From Voacanga thouarsii (Eukaryota > Streptophyta > Magnoliopsida > Gentianales > Apocynaceae): a DNA stretch of 64,000 nucleotides. The stretch covers positions 2,356,001 through 2,420,000 of the forward strand of contig JANUWF010001636.1 of the NCBI GenBank assembly GCA_026120185.1, read 5' to 3'. The translations under genes and the position numbers were made by a program. Shown piece by piece: positions 40,884 through 51,294 of this stretch. The notes beneath the pieces are model-generated. The model had not been told where the DNA came from. It was given only the letters and a program-made list of their open reading frames with translations, and searched no databases. The first letter of the stretch is position 1. Each line of letters opens with the position of its first letter.

Positions 40884-41799
40884 GCCTCAGTCTTCCATCT
40901 ACATTTACAGGGATGTATATGCTGACAAGTCTCACAAAGCTTCTTTTTATCATAAGAAGTTGCTGCTGGAGTAGTCTTGGGTAATGGACGTCTTTTTGCT
41001 ATTGGGGGTCCCGTTAGTCTTGAACCTTGGCCTTGACTGAATATAGATCTAGGTTTCTTTTTCTCCCTTTCAGGATCGCCTTTCTTAATCTTTGCCTCAA
41101 TGTGTAGACACCTGGTATAGGATTCTTTATAATTCTTTGAGGGTATCGAGGATAGCCGATCCTTGATTCTTCTCTACAGTCCACTTTCGAACCGTTGTAG
41201 CTAAGTGTTTCACTGGCCATGATCTCTGGTGCAAACTACCCCAAGACATTAAATCTTGATGCATAATGAACCATATTCATCCTTTCTATCTGTACCAAGT
41301 CAAATAATTCATTCTACTTCTTTAGTCTAATTGTCATAGGGAAGTAGTGATCGAGAAATGCCTTCTTAGTTACCTCCCAAGTCATAGATATATCACTCTG
41401 AGTATACGTTAGTTTTGCCCCTCTCCACCACTAATTTGCATCTCCAATCAGGAATGGAGGTACAATTTTTGGCTTGACATCATCAGGTATTTCCAAAATT
41501 TCAAAATTTTTCTTTAATTATTCCAACCACTTGCTTGCCTTTAATGTATCTGTAGTTCCATCAAAAGTAGGCATCCCTGCCTTCTTAAGTCGTTCATAGT
41601 GTGCTCTAGGCCCCAATGTCAGTCTTTGTTGCCTCTGTTCCTGCTCTCGCTGTAATCTCTGTTGTTCTTGTTGCATCTGCTGTTGATTTTGCATAACATG
41701 TGCCATCATGTTTAAAGTCGCCACTAATTCAGGTGTTATTGGCACGGGCATAGCTGTTGGTGTAACTTGTGGAGGAAGCCCGGTAGGTTGCATCGACAC
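40835..41799 (-). pseudogene. gypsy gag remnant with CCHC zinc knuckle
   Basis: The N-terminal part (41799-41518) is Gln-rich with a heptad-like QQQ/EQQRLQREQEQRQQR stretch and FDGTTDTLKASKWLE, typical of plant chromovirus capsid proteins. After several breaks, CFKCGNIGHRIGEC at about 40842-40884 is a perfect CX2CX4HX4C knuckle. Confidence 0.8.
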
Positions 41800-42169
41800 A
41801 TGCTGATTTGTTCTGCCTGTCGTTTGACGTAGTATTCTTCGTCCCTATTCAGCCAGTGGCACGTTTATGTTATTCGATTTGCTATTAAGACCATCACCAT
41901 TATTTTCATGCCTTCCCTCACGTGTCATCTATCCCATGCCCATAATAAGTAATTATGTGATAATTAATATCACAAGGATAAATAAATAAATAAATATAAT
42001 TAAATAAACAAATAGGTAGATAAAATAATTAAGGAAAAATATTTATCAAATAAATAAATAAAATTACTAATAATAACTATAACAGTTAGACATAAAAATT
42101 CTGATATCCTATTATGTCTTAGGATTCGTAGTAAATCATAACTTAATATTAAGAATCATGAACCTAGTT

Positions 42170-42181
42170 GCTCTGATACCA
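42170..42181 (-). other. primer-binding site (initiator Met tRNA) of the gypsy element
   Basis: On the minus strand TGGTATCAGAGC lies five bases inside the 5' LTR. It is complementary to the 3' end of plant initiator methionine tRNA, the usual primer for this lineage. Confidence 0.92.
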
Positions 42182-42186
42182 CTAAA

Positions 42187-44252
42187 TGTAACGTCTCGAA
42201 TCCAAAACTCGAAATAGAACCAGAGTCCGTATTCGAAACACCACACGACAGCATTTCCAAGGAGACAATAAACCTCTAACTCATAGAAATCACTTTATTT
42301 GAAACTAATTATCTCTAAAGAAAAGAAAAGAAAAATACATCTAGGACTTACAATAAAATCTCATGAATGAAATATAAAACATTTAATATAACCAATGTTT
42401 TGCTCAACCTTAATTAAGGATTAACGCGAACAATACTGACTAATCCAAAGTAATAATAATAAATAAAACTCTAAAAATTCAATCAGTCTAATCTCATATG
42501 TCTTCACAATTCTCTTCATATTCCTGATTAAAATCTGCGAAATGTTTAATGGAGTGAGTTACATTAGCCCAATAAGTAATCCAAACATCTTCTTGGGAAA
42601 GAGTATGTTACATATAATATTCTTTAAATAAAACATATAGTATTAAATGGTTAGATGGAACCGAATATATATATATATATATATATATACATACATATAT
42701 TATTTTTATTATTACTTCCTTTAATTTATATTCACAATGAAAGAGAATATGACCTAACATTAAATGGAACATAAGTATTATTCAATTCATTTAGAATAAA
42801 GTATAAATATAATTTTGGTTTAGGTAGATATAATTATGACTAAATTTTAAAATAAAAAAAAATAACTCAGAAACTAAAGAAATGAAAATGAGAACAATAT
42901 ATTATAGATACCTAAATATTTTGTATATAAAATTTAGCTTGTGGGGACATTAAAGTCCCCACTACCACACGAAATGAAATGGAGGCCACAACAAGACCTT
43001 TTGTTTGTTTGTACTTTTGATTCCTTCACAACCCATGACAGGCAAAATCTCTCAATCATTTTGGTTTAAAGTAAAAGTAAACTTCTTTTCCTTTTTTTTT
43101 TTTTCGTTGTAGCAAAACAACAAAAGAAAGGAAAATGAGTCAACAACAGTCCTACCTCAAACACCATTAACAAAAGTCAATAAAAAGCCGAAAATGAAAA
43201 CAAAGTCGAAAACGTGAACATTTTTTTTATTTAACAGAATAGCGAATTGGACTTTTTAAAGGCAAATCTATACTGTTTTCCCCCCAATCACCGTCTCAAA
43301 CCAATTACATAGCTAATTGTAACAAAAACAATAATATAGAATTCCAAAAACTTCAGTTCCATCTAATAATAGTACTCTTTTTTTTAAATATTTATTTTCA
43401 ACATTACAAAATCAAAACACACATAAACAATCACACATATGCTCATGAATTTCATATTAGAAAAAGGATCACTGATATCAGTCCTAATTGTTTATTCTGT
43501 TAGAGAAGCCAAACTAAGATTTCTTATTGACTGAGAGTTCTTATTGACTAAGAGGGATTTCAATCACACAAAAGTTTCAGAATATATTCTTCCTCCCCTT
43601 CTCCTAGACTCATGAGACATTACACACACATCATACACAACACACACAATCATATGGTTCACAGCCAACCAAAATAACCAATCTCAATCCCAAATTTGTA
43701 GAGAAAATAAAATTTATAACTTCCTTAAAAATAGAAGATATCAGAACCACTTACCTCAGAAGTAAGACTAAAATCTTCAATTCAAGCTAATTACTCAACA
43801 CAATCGCTCCTTAATATCAAACCATACAATATCAATATCAATAAAAGGAACTAATACCCAATGAATCAATTAACCTTAATCTCTAGAATTCTTGAAATAA
43901 AAAGGAAGAGAACCTCCTAATATTTACTCTGTAATCTCTAACTGAATTAAGAGTCAAAATCCACAGAACCCACCTTCAAGATTGAGGAACTCAGAGCTTT
44001 CTCCCTCAAAGTCTAGAACCCTTTGAATGATTGTTCTGGGCCACTGATGATAAAAACCAAAGAACGTCGTTTAGATTAAGATGTAGGTTTAATTTTCAAA
44101 AAATACTAAATAACAAACATATCCTCTCAAATTAACTAAATCTCCCATGACTCCTAAAGCCTATGGGCTATCTCATGGGCCATAATAAAGAGAATCACAT
44201 TATGGGCCGTTCAAAATACAAAACTCAAAATAAATTGGGTTCGGTATTTACA
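42187..44252 (-). repeat. 5' LTR of the Ty3-gypsy element
   Basis: On the plus strand it runs TGTAACGTCTCGAATCC to GTATTTACA (2066 bp). It includes an expanded (TA)n run at about 42665-42688 that is short in the other LTR. Confidence 0.93.
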
Positions 44253-45012
44253 AGAAGTATAAGGAAAACATGAATTACCTAAATTTGTAGTCTCAAGCAC
44301 TTTCCCTTCCCTTGTCTCCTTTTCCTTACCTTTCTTCTCTTCCTAAACAATCTCTAAATGGTGAACAATGTGAATGTCAGAAATAACGTGAATGTCAGAA
44401 ATAACGTACTGATAGAACGTAAATCAGTCTTAAGAGTAAAAATTGGTAATAAGTCTCCTAATTACTCCCTCTATTAATTAAGCTCCTAACAAACTAGATG
44501 TCATAAAGAGAAAGCCCCGAAGCCCCAATGGACCATGGGCTCACAATAATATTATAATTTAAAAAAAAAAATTGGGGGAGGGTTGCGAAAGGTAAAATTT
44601 AAAGGGACTTTTTTTTTAAAAAAAATTAATTTTCTTAAAGTAAAATAAAAAATTTTAAAAATTTTGGTGGGTGGGGAGTTGATCCGTCTCTGCCTTCTAA
44701 GAATGTGTTCTGTAGTACTCTACATACTTAACATTCACTTTATTAAATGATATTCATGGAGAACAATAGGTGTCTAGCAGGCAGCCGATTGTGTGTGCAT
44801 AGTCAAAGGAATAATTTAATTCTCTAATTGTATTTAGCTTTCCAATTCCATATCTTTCTTTCATATATCTATCATCCTCGCCTCCCTTAGAAATGTTAGT
44901 ATAAGTTATTTTACTGTAAAATAGGCCTAATCTAGATTATATCCATCTCATAGTATCCTCTTAAAGCCCTTGACCCACCCTTGCAATACCAATTATTCTG
45001 GCTTGAATATTA

Positions 45013-45333
45013 CTCATTTCGTCGTTATTTATCTGTCACACTTAATTACTTTTCACATTTTAAGAAAAATTAATTAATCTCTTAAATTTATACAACGTTG
45101 TTTCTACATTTCAAAATTACTCATGGATTAAATATTCCCTACAGTTATTTTCTTATTTCAAAATTTGTATGTTCCATTCTCTCTCTAAAATTACTATACT
45201 TCCATTTCCTAAAACTATTTAATATAAGGATATAACAGTAAAATTAATATTAATATTACCTTTTTTTTTTGTGACAGATAAAAAGAAACACAATAACTTT
45301 TTAGCTGTGACGTATAATTAGGTATAGAGGGAG
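45013..45333. mobile_element. Stowaway-like MITE in LINE copy A
   Basis: Flanked by TA. The left end is ctcatttcgtcgttatttat and the inverted right end ctccctctatacctaattat. The equivalent place in copy B (near 50188) shows GAATATTATCC without the insert, so the boundaries and TA duplication are supported by an empty site. Confidence 0.75.
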
Positions 45334-45406
45334 TATTTGATAAGGAGAAAGATACTAATTGTAACTCTCAACTTTTGAAAGTATCAAAAATATTTTTGAA
45401 TATTAC

Positions 45407-45684
45407 CTTCATTTTACAATATAAGTTGTTTTAGACTTGAAATTTTTTTTCGCAACATAAGTCGTTATACAAAGTTTTATAAAAATTTATTATTTTTTTA
45501 GCTCTGTCGCTCCCTACAATCTTTCTCTTTCCACTAATTATGACCCAACTCTCTTCAATTATCAAAGTAGAAAAAAATTTAATTATGAGTGTTTTTAAAA
45601 GTTTAGTTTTAAAATTGTTTAAAATTTATGAATCTTTAATTCCTGTGCATAAGTTTAAAACAACTTATATTGTGAAATAGTGAC
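45407..45684. mobile_element. MITE with about 28-bp terminal inverted repeats
   Basis: The left arm has acaatataagttgttttaga and the right arm, inverted, acaatataagttgttttaaa, both preceded by similar bases. It interrupts LINE copy A relative to copy B (near 50250). Superfamily uncertain. Confidence 0.65.
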
Positions 45685-45916
45685 ATTAACATGTTTTGCT
45701 CCTCATACAATAAAGTATCATAAATGAGCTTTCAAAATGGACCTAGTCCTATCTAATTGCCTGGTCACGCTCTAATGGTAGCTCCGTTCCCAAGAATCTA
45801 GAAAATGCCATTATTGTAGGTGTCTAGCCCATCTAGAACAGTTATTTGGTTAATGGAACCAACTGTACTTCTGATGGATAATCTTCAAGGCTTTTTGATA
45901 GCTATCTATCTATATA

Positions 45917-46375
45917 TTCTCTCTGTCTTAAATTATCTGTCTACTTTAACCGATTATGTGGAGATTAAGAAAACTAATTTTTTTAGTTAATTAAACATTT
46001 TCTTCCATCTTTACCCTTAAAATTGAATAATAAGTATTTCTCTTTATATTAAGAAGTCCACTAACTTCAAAACTTTGATATAATTTCAAATTACTTTTCT
46101 CTCCTATAATTCTTGCTAGAAAATGGGTCAAAATATTACTCAATATTTAATTCTCTCTCCAAGTTGCTATTGATGTTTCTTGAGAATTAATGAGATAAGC
46201 ATGAATAGCAGAACTTATAAAATGAGTTTTTGACTATATTTTAATATATTTGAGAAATAGAATGCTATTAAATAGGGGTAAATTTGAAATATCAAATCTT
46301 GATTTCCTAAATAGATAAATAATTTGGGACAAAGATTAAGCTAGAAAGTGGACTGACAATTTGGAACAGATGGAG
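45917..46375. mobile_element. Stowaway-like MITE in LINE copy A
   Basis: Flanked by TA. The left end ttctctctgtcttaaattat and inverted right end ctccatctgttccaaattgt are diverged Stowaway termini. It lies between the TTGATAGCTATCTAT and TTTAGC..TTTTAGC blocks that are shared with copy B. Confidence 0.65.
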
Positions 46376-46379
46376 TATT

Positions 46380-46805
46380 TCTTTAGCGTTTTAGCTCAAA
46401 TTGACTTGTAGCCTCTGACCACATTCTAGATGTGTTTGGCCAGTCCAATTTTGCTTATTTGCATAGTGTTGTGAAGGCCTAGTCCACCTTTATCCTTTTG
46501 TCTAATAACTATTGTCCACTTGACAAGGTTCAATTTTCTTTTCTCCTTATGGCATTTGAGAGGAAGTTCCTTTGTTTTTTGTTAATGTTCAAACAGATAT
46601 ATTTTGGTAGAGAGACAAACAGGACATAGTAGTTGATAATAGGTGCCATGGTGACTTAGATGAAGGATTTTTTTGGGGAGAAGATTTGTTTTCAAACCAT
46701 TTAGTTTTATTTGAGCCTTTTCAAGAATGAAATTAAAGTCTTCCTTCTTCATCCTCTCGAGAAACCAAGATATTTTCCCAAATTGTTTGTAAGCTATATT
46801 TTCAA
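46380..46805 (-). pseudogene. LINE (L1-type) reverse transcriptase fragment, copy A
   Basis: Translating the minus strand around 46470-46530 gives KWTIVIRQKDKGGLGLHN, which matches the plant L1 post-palm motif of the form W..VC.PK..GGLG. The region 46560-46800 corresponds to the preceding LG.P.....F..IL.KVQ......FS.GKR....V block seen better in copy B. It contains stops and is not functional. Confidence 0.6.
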
Positions 46806-46928
46806 AAAGGAAAAAAAAAAAAGTTTATAAGGGTTTGGTAAGCTCATTCCTAACATTAGGGATTTGAATAATGGAGATAACATTTTTACCATTAGTTTTC
46901 ACTTCTAAGTAGGTGATGTTAATACTAA

Positions 46929-47226
46929 GGTATTTATATTATTTGATTAAGAAGGAAATATAAAGGATAAGTAAATTAGAAGGGAGAACTCTCCTTCCAT
47001 ATCAGTATAACAGCCTGTCTAAATTTAGATAGATTGTGATATAAATCAAGATAATATTTGTTATTTATTTATTGAGACATAAATCAAGATATTTGTTATT
47101 TACTTTCCTTCTACTCATACAAAATAAAATGAAAGTAAATTATATTTATTCCCCTTGATGGAAGTAAAAGTTCTACTCCCTTTTCCCTTCCCCCTCCCCT
47201 TTCTCCTTTGTGAACCAAATATAGTG
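46929..47226. mobile_element. MITE-like element, copy 2 of the family at 15003-15298
   Basis: Shares with the first copy the order of blocks: ttatttgattaagaagg, then a sequence with aaatttaga.agattgtga, then a pyrimidine-rich end ttgtgaaccaaata. Copy A of the LINE segment lacks this block between the AATATTGATGG and TTGTAACCC motifs near 32600. Confidence 0.5.
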
Positions 47227-47399
47227 TGAGTCTGACAATATAGTGTAAGTCTGACAATTTCACCGCAGGGTTGGTTGTAACCGATGGATTACCATTGTAA
47301 CCTATTCCTCAAATGGTTTCTCATGATCCTACTTGCACAAACATTGCCTAGATTTTCTCTTGAAACATCAAAATTGAGTTTGAGTTTAACCTAATTAGG

Positions 47400-47672
47400 T
47401 GCAGGTGATGATTGCTTTGACAATTCTGTCTAGGTTAGGAGTCCAAGTGAGGTTGATTACGCTGGAATACATTATTGTTTCTAGAGTCTTAGAGGCTCTA
47501 GTAGCCATAGACAAAGTGCAATCTAGGTATCCCATATTCAACCTTAGGCTGATGCTTAGGGGTTTAGGTAGGAGTACAAGTGAGGTCGATTGCCTTGGAA
47601 TACACTTTTGTTTCTAGAGTTTTGGAGGCTCTATAGTAGCCATAGACAAAGTGTAGTCCACCCTTAAGCTGA
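47400..47672. repeat. diverged tandem repeats, about 130-bp unit
   Basis: The motif set taggagtccaagtgaggttg, ggaatacac.tttgtttctagag and agtagccatagacaaagtg occurs at 47440-47520 and again at 47568-47657. A partial copy recurs at 49898-49946 beyond the solo LTR and a diverged single copy at 34035-34125. Confidence 0.7.
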
Positions 47673-47795
47673 CACTTAGGGGCCAAATCCAAGGCGACAT
47701 GGGATTGACGTAGGAATCCAAGTACAAAATATAGTCCACCAAATCCAGGACCGCCTAACACTTAGGGGCCAAATCCAAGGCGACATGGGATTGAC
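47673..47795. repeat. 86-bp tandem repeat interrupted by the solo LTR
   Basis: One complete unit starts at 47673 (cacttaggggccaaatcc). The second starts at 47759, is cut at 47795, and resumes at 49823 with gtaggaatccaagtacaa. The first unit therefore preserves the uninterrupted target GGGATTGAC/GTAGG at 47701-47714. Confidence 0.8.
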
Positions 47796-49817
47796 TGTTG
47801 GATTGTATGCCCTCTTAGACTAGGTTTTTGATGTAAAATCGAATATTTTAATGAAAGAATTTATTTTCAGAAATCGTTTGTGAATTTACTTTTTGTTTGT
47901 GCACGATTTTCGTTTGGAACAGACCCATTGTGTTTAAATAAGTGATTCGTGTGAATGGTGGTCTTTCACAGTAAGATATGGATCACGGGTTATTTAACAC
48001 ATAAACATTTGTTCTTAATCTATTGATGAGATTGGGAACCTCATCATGTTTAGGTTATTATGTTATGAATTCCAAATGGGGAATGACTTACCTTTAGCCA
48101 GTGGGTAGTCCACTCACTTCATGACATAAGCGTATTTCGAATACGTAGAACAGGACCTGTAGTAGTGGTTTCTTAAAGTACTATATGGTAGAAACCTAAA
48201 CTACTACCGCTACAGCGTGGACTGGTACTCTACGACTTGAGTATGAGTTGGTGGTCTGGCGAAGCTGGAAGCATATACTTTGATTTGCTGTAGTTGAGGT
48301 TCTATCGTAGGGCCAATATACTTGCATGTTGGGTATGTGTGACTAGTTAGTTAAGACAGACTTATACAAGATAGTTTCTGCACTATATCGCCCCTTGTGG
48401 TTGTCCGAATAGTCTAAATTATCCAGGGCCCTGGGAAACATTACTTGGATGTTTGCTTTAGGGTAGCTCCCTTAGAAAGCGGAAACACTCCAGGAAGTCG
48501 TGGATCATTGGACTAGAAGCCTAAGGATGGTAGATGTCATTTAGGGGGCTGTTAGTACACTTCTTCCTCTCTAAATGTACGGCGATGTGTAGATGGGTAT
48601 TTTAGTCATTTCACCTGTAGGTCGGAGACTTTGCGAATGCAGCATTGTCCTTGGGGTCAATATTTCCTTATGGTGATATTAGGAAATATTTAAAATACAA
48701 AATACATCTATTTATATAGTAGGGGTATTTTGGTCATTTTAGCAACCAAGGCGATGTGTCTTTTTGGTCCTCGGGATAGCCCGTAAGTCCTAACTATTTT
48801 TGGGTTGAGGAATTGGTCTCAGTTGAAGAGGATTTTATTTTATTTTATTTTATTTTATTTTATTCAGGAAGTCTAATTTATTATTGGACTGGAATAAAAT
48901 AAATAAATAAATAAAATAGGAGTTGAGAGAAATTAATTATCTAGTTTATTTGGTTAATTAATTATTCAGGGCCTAGGTCCAGTATGAATAATTAAGAAAT
49001 TAACCTGGGCTTAAACTAGGAAAAATAATTAATATTTAATTATTTATTGGGTTATTTATATAGGCCTAAGAAATAAATAATTAAAGATTAATTATTATGG
49101 TTCATTTGGGCTCATTAATTATTTATTGGGTTACTTATGTAAGCCCAGGAAATAAATAATTAATATTTATTATTTTAGGCCTTTTGGGTCTAAGAAAAAT
49201 AATAAATATTTATCTGGTCCAATAGCTTGGACCTTAGGGTTTTTTTTCCAGATACGGTCAAGAGGAGTTTAGGGTTAGGCCAAATTGATTCTCAGGATAA
49301 CATCCGGGTGTTTTGAAATCCCAGGGATATGTTTATCTGAGAGACCTAGTTGAGGCTAATTTATAAACAACTCTTTGGAAAAGAAAAAACCCTAATTTTT
49401 CCAAGCCACTCAAGACTCTCACGTCTCTCTCTCTGGACTCTCACGTTTCTTCTTCTGGTTTTCTCCTTATTCTTTGCTAACCAATAGCGAGCGAACCAAG
49501 GAGAATTGAGACCGTTTCTCTTTCCCATTATGTTCACCAACTAGAGGTTAGGCTGAGGAATATCCCGAGAGCTGGAGAGCTAAGCGTTAATGCAAACAAG
49601 ACGAAGTCGAAGGCTAGCGGGTGTTCAACCGGAAGCTCTTTCAAGTGTACAAAGCGAGGCGATTCCAGCCGTTCAATCTGTTCCTACGCAACCTAAGAGG
49701 GTTAAGGAACGCAAATGTATGATCTTCACGCTTCCGTATGGCCTTTATGGCTCGCGTTTTATTTTTCTCTCTGTTTTTTTTTTCCGTCCATGGCTCCCCT
49801 GTTTCTGTGTTCCCTCA
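47796..49817. mobile_element. probable solo LTR (about 2 kb)
   Basis: Starts TGTTGGATTGTATGCCC and ends CCCTCA (TG...CA), flanked by TTGAC (47791-47795) and ATGAC (49818-49822), a 5-bp duplication with one difference. I see no internal second copy of the start, no primer-binding site and no polyprotein, so a solo LTR is the simplest reading. It holds a TTTTA repeat at about 48832-48864 and, near its end, an open frame from 49590 beginning MQTRRSRRLAG that I cannot assign. Retrotransposon family not recognised. Confidence 0.65.
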
Positions 49818-50458
49818 ATGACGTAGGAATCCAAGTACAAAATATAGTCCACCAAATCCAGGACAACCTAAAGGGCAAAATCCAAGGCGGTGGCGTCTAG
49901 GTAGGAGTCCAAGTGAGGTTGATTACCTTGGAATACACTCTTGTTTCTAGAGTTTAGACTTAGGGGCCAAATTTAAGACTAACCAGGGCCGTCGTCCCCG
50001 ATAGATTAAAATAGATATCACAAGTTGACAATATATACTTAAATCTATTTTTATATACCATTCAAACTTCTCATCCCAATCTCACGTGGGATTAGAGTAT
50101 CACACTAGATCCTTTTTCTCTCATAGCATCCTCCTAGAGCCGTTGATCTGCCCTTGGAATACCAGTAATTCTAAATTGAATATTATCCTACAAAGAGATG
50201 GATAATTGTCGTAACTTCCAATTTTTGGAGACGTCCAAGATAACTTTGTGTAACATGTTTTTCTACTTATGTAATAAAGGCTAATAAACAAGCTTCTGAA
50301 GTAGATCTTGTCCTTGTCCAATCGTTTAGCCACACTCTAATTCTCGAGAATCCAGCAAATGCCACTATTGTATCCAACTCGTCTAGACTTTTGGTTAATA
50401 CAACCAACTTTCCTTTTGACAGATAATCTTCTAAGGTTTTTTGATAGCTATCTATTCA

Positions 50459-50587
50459 GGGAAATTCTTATGTGGACCCGGTTCACCGTGGATCAAGTGC
50501 TTTGAGTATTGTATCACGTGCTTTGTGTGTTGTACAACACTTTAAAGCACCGGTCCACGATGGACCTGGTCCACGTAAGAATTTCCC
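50459..50587. mobile_element. 129-bp Mutator-like MITE, nearly all inverted repeat
   Basis: The left arm begins gggaaattcttatgtggacc and the inverted right arm gggaaattcttacgtggacc; the arms stay similar for over 35 bases. Identical 9-bp duplications ATCTATTCA lie at 50450-50458 and 50588-50596, the size made by Mutator-type transposases. The RNA could fold into a long hairpin. Confidence 0.85.
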
Positions 50588-50609
50588 ATCTATTCACATA
50601 TTTATTCTT

Positions 50610-51045
50610 TAGCCTTTTAGCCCCAATTGATTGGTGGTCTCTCACTGGGTTGTAGATGAGTTTAACCAGTCCGATATGATTTATCAAGGCCTAGTCCACT
50701 TTTATCCTTTTTGGTAACTGGGTTCGTTTTTCTTTTCTTCCAAGCCTCTTCCTCCCCACCTTTCTCCCCCAACACCCGAGGAAGTTCCTTTGTTTTTTTG
50801 TCAATATTCAAACAAAGAGATTTAGATAGAGCGACACATTAAGAATAACAGTTGATAATAGGTGCTATGCTGACTTGTACAATGAATCTTTTACCCATCG
50901 AGAAGAGAAGATTTGTTTTTCATCCACATTGTTTTCTCTGAACTTTTTCCAGAATTAATTTAAAGTTTTCCTTTCTTCATTATCTCTTGTTGAATGGGAG
51001 ACCAAGAGATTTGTCCAAATTGTCCAGGCTGAATTTCCAAAATGA
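50610..51045 (-). pseudogene. LINE (L1-type) reverse transcriptase fragment, copy B
   Basis: The minus strand from about 51010 reads LGLPF, then LILEKVQRKQCG, FSMGKRFIVQVSIAPI and LSKSLCLNIDKK. This matches the region of plant L1 RTs after the palm (LG.PL, IL.KVQ..L..WK....S..GR..L...V....P, LP...C..I.K). After an interruption KKDKSGLGL follows near 50700. Stops are frequent. Confidence 0.65.
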
Positions 51046-51294
51046 GGCGGCCCACTAAAGTTGGTTTAAGACTTAAGCCCAATCTCTCTCCAACAATTGG
51101 TTAACAAAGGGCATGGGCTGCCTCTAGAAATTGGGGGGAAACAGTTTGGGCTCGCTATTCTGTAAACGGACGTCGCGTGCCCGCCATTGCCAAAGATAAA
51201 CGCGTTCTCCTCCATCCGAACTTCGAAGCAAATTCGTAGGAAAAAAAAGAATCACTCAAAAAGCACACTCAAGAACTCGCACTTAACTGTGAAG

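Larger units (their letters stand above)
34768..44252 (-). mobile_element. Ty3-gypsy LTR retrotransposon, Tekay/Del chromovirus type, degenerate
   Basis: A 9485-bp element read on the minus strand, with two TG...CA LTRs of about 2.06 kb, initiator-Met tRNA primer-binding site, gag with zinc knuckle, protease, reverse transcriptase, RNase H, integrase, a DVFHVSQL tether and chromodomain-like tail, then the polypurine tract. Flanking bases AGAAA (34763-34767) and AGAAG (44253-44257) are a 5-bp target duplication with one change. The polyprotein is broken by several stops and frameshifts, so it is not autonomous. LTR divergence is visible, so the insertion is not recent. Confidence 0.93.
34264..44692. 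mobile_element. hAT-type element, itself interrupted by the Ty3-gypsy element
   Basis: The left end cagggatggaac and the inverted right end cagagacggatc are hAT-like terminal repeats. Identical 8-bp duplications CCTTCTAA lie at 34256-34263 and 44693-44700. Removing the 9.5-kb gypsy element leaves about 940 bp, with no transposase visible, so it is non-autonomous. A stretch beginning tgtcacgctccgaatcc at 34333 resembles the start of the gypsy LTR and may be a fragment of a related LTR. Confidence 0.75.
32480..46810 (-). repeat. degenerate LINE-derived segment, copy A, split by nested insertions
   Basis: Blocks of this segment align in the same order with copy B (46850-51045). Examples are ttttaagtgggtgacatt near 32570 against ttctaagtaggtgatgtt near 46905; aaggttgattaccttggaat at 34050 against the same motif at 49914; tggataatcttcaaggcttt near 45870 against agataatcttctaaggtttt near 50420; and the RT-like part at 46400-46800 against 50610-51045. 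Between these blocks sit a hAT, a Ty3-gypsy and three MITEs. The coding sense is the minus strand. Confidence 0.65.
46850..51045 (-). repeat. degenerate LINE-derived segment, copy B
   Basis: Second copy of the segment described at 32480-46810, in the same orientation and starting directly after it. Both copies end near the same point (aaattgt..aggctga / aaattgtttgtaagctat). It contains a MITE (46929-47226), an 86-bp tandem repeat, a solo LTR and a 129-bp MITE. Confidence 0.6.
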
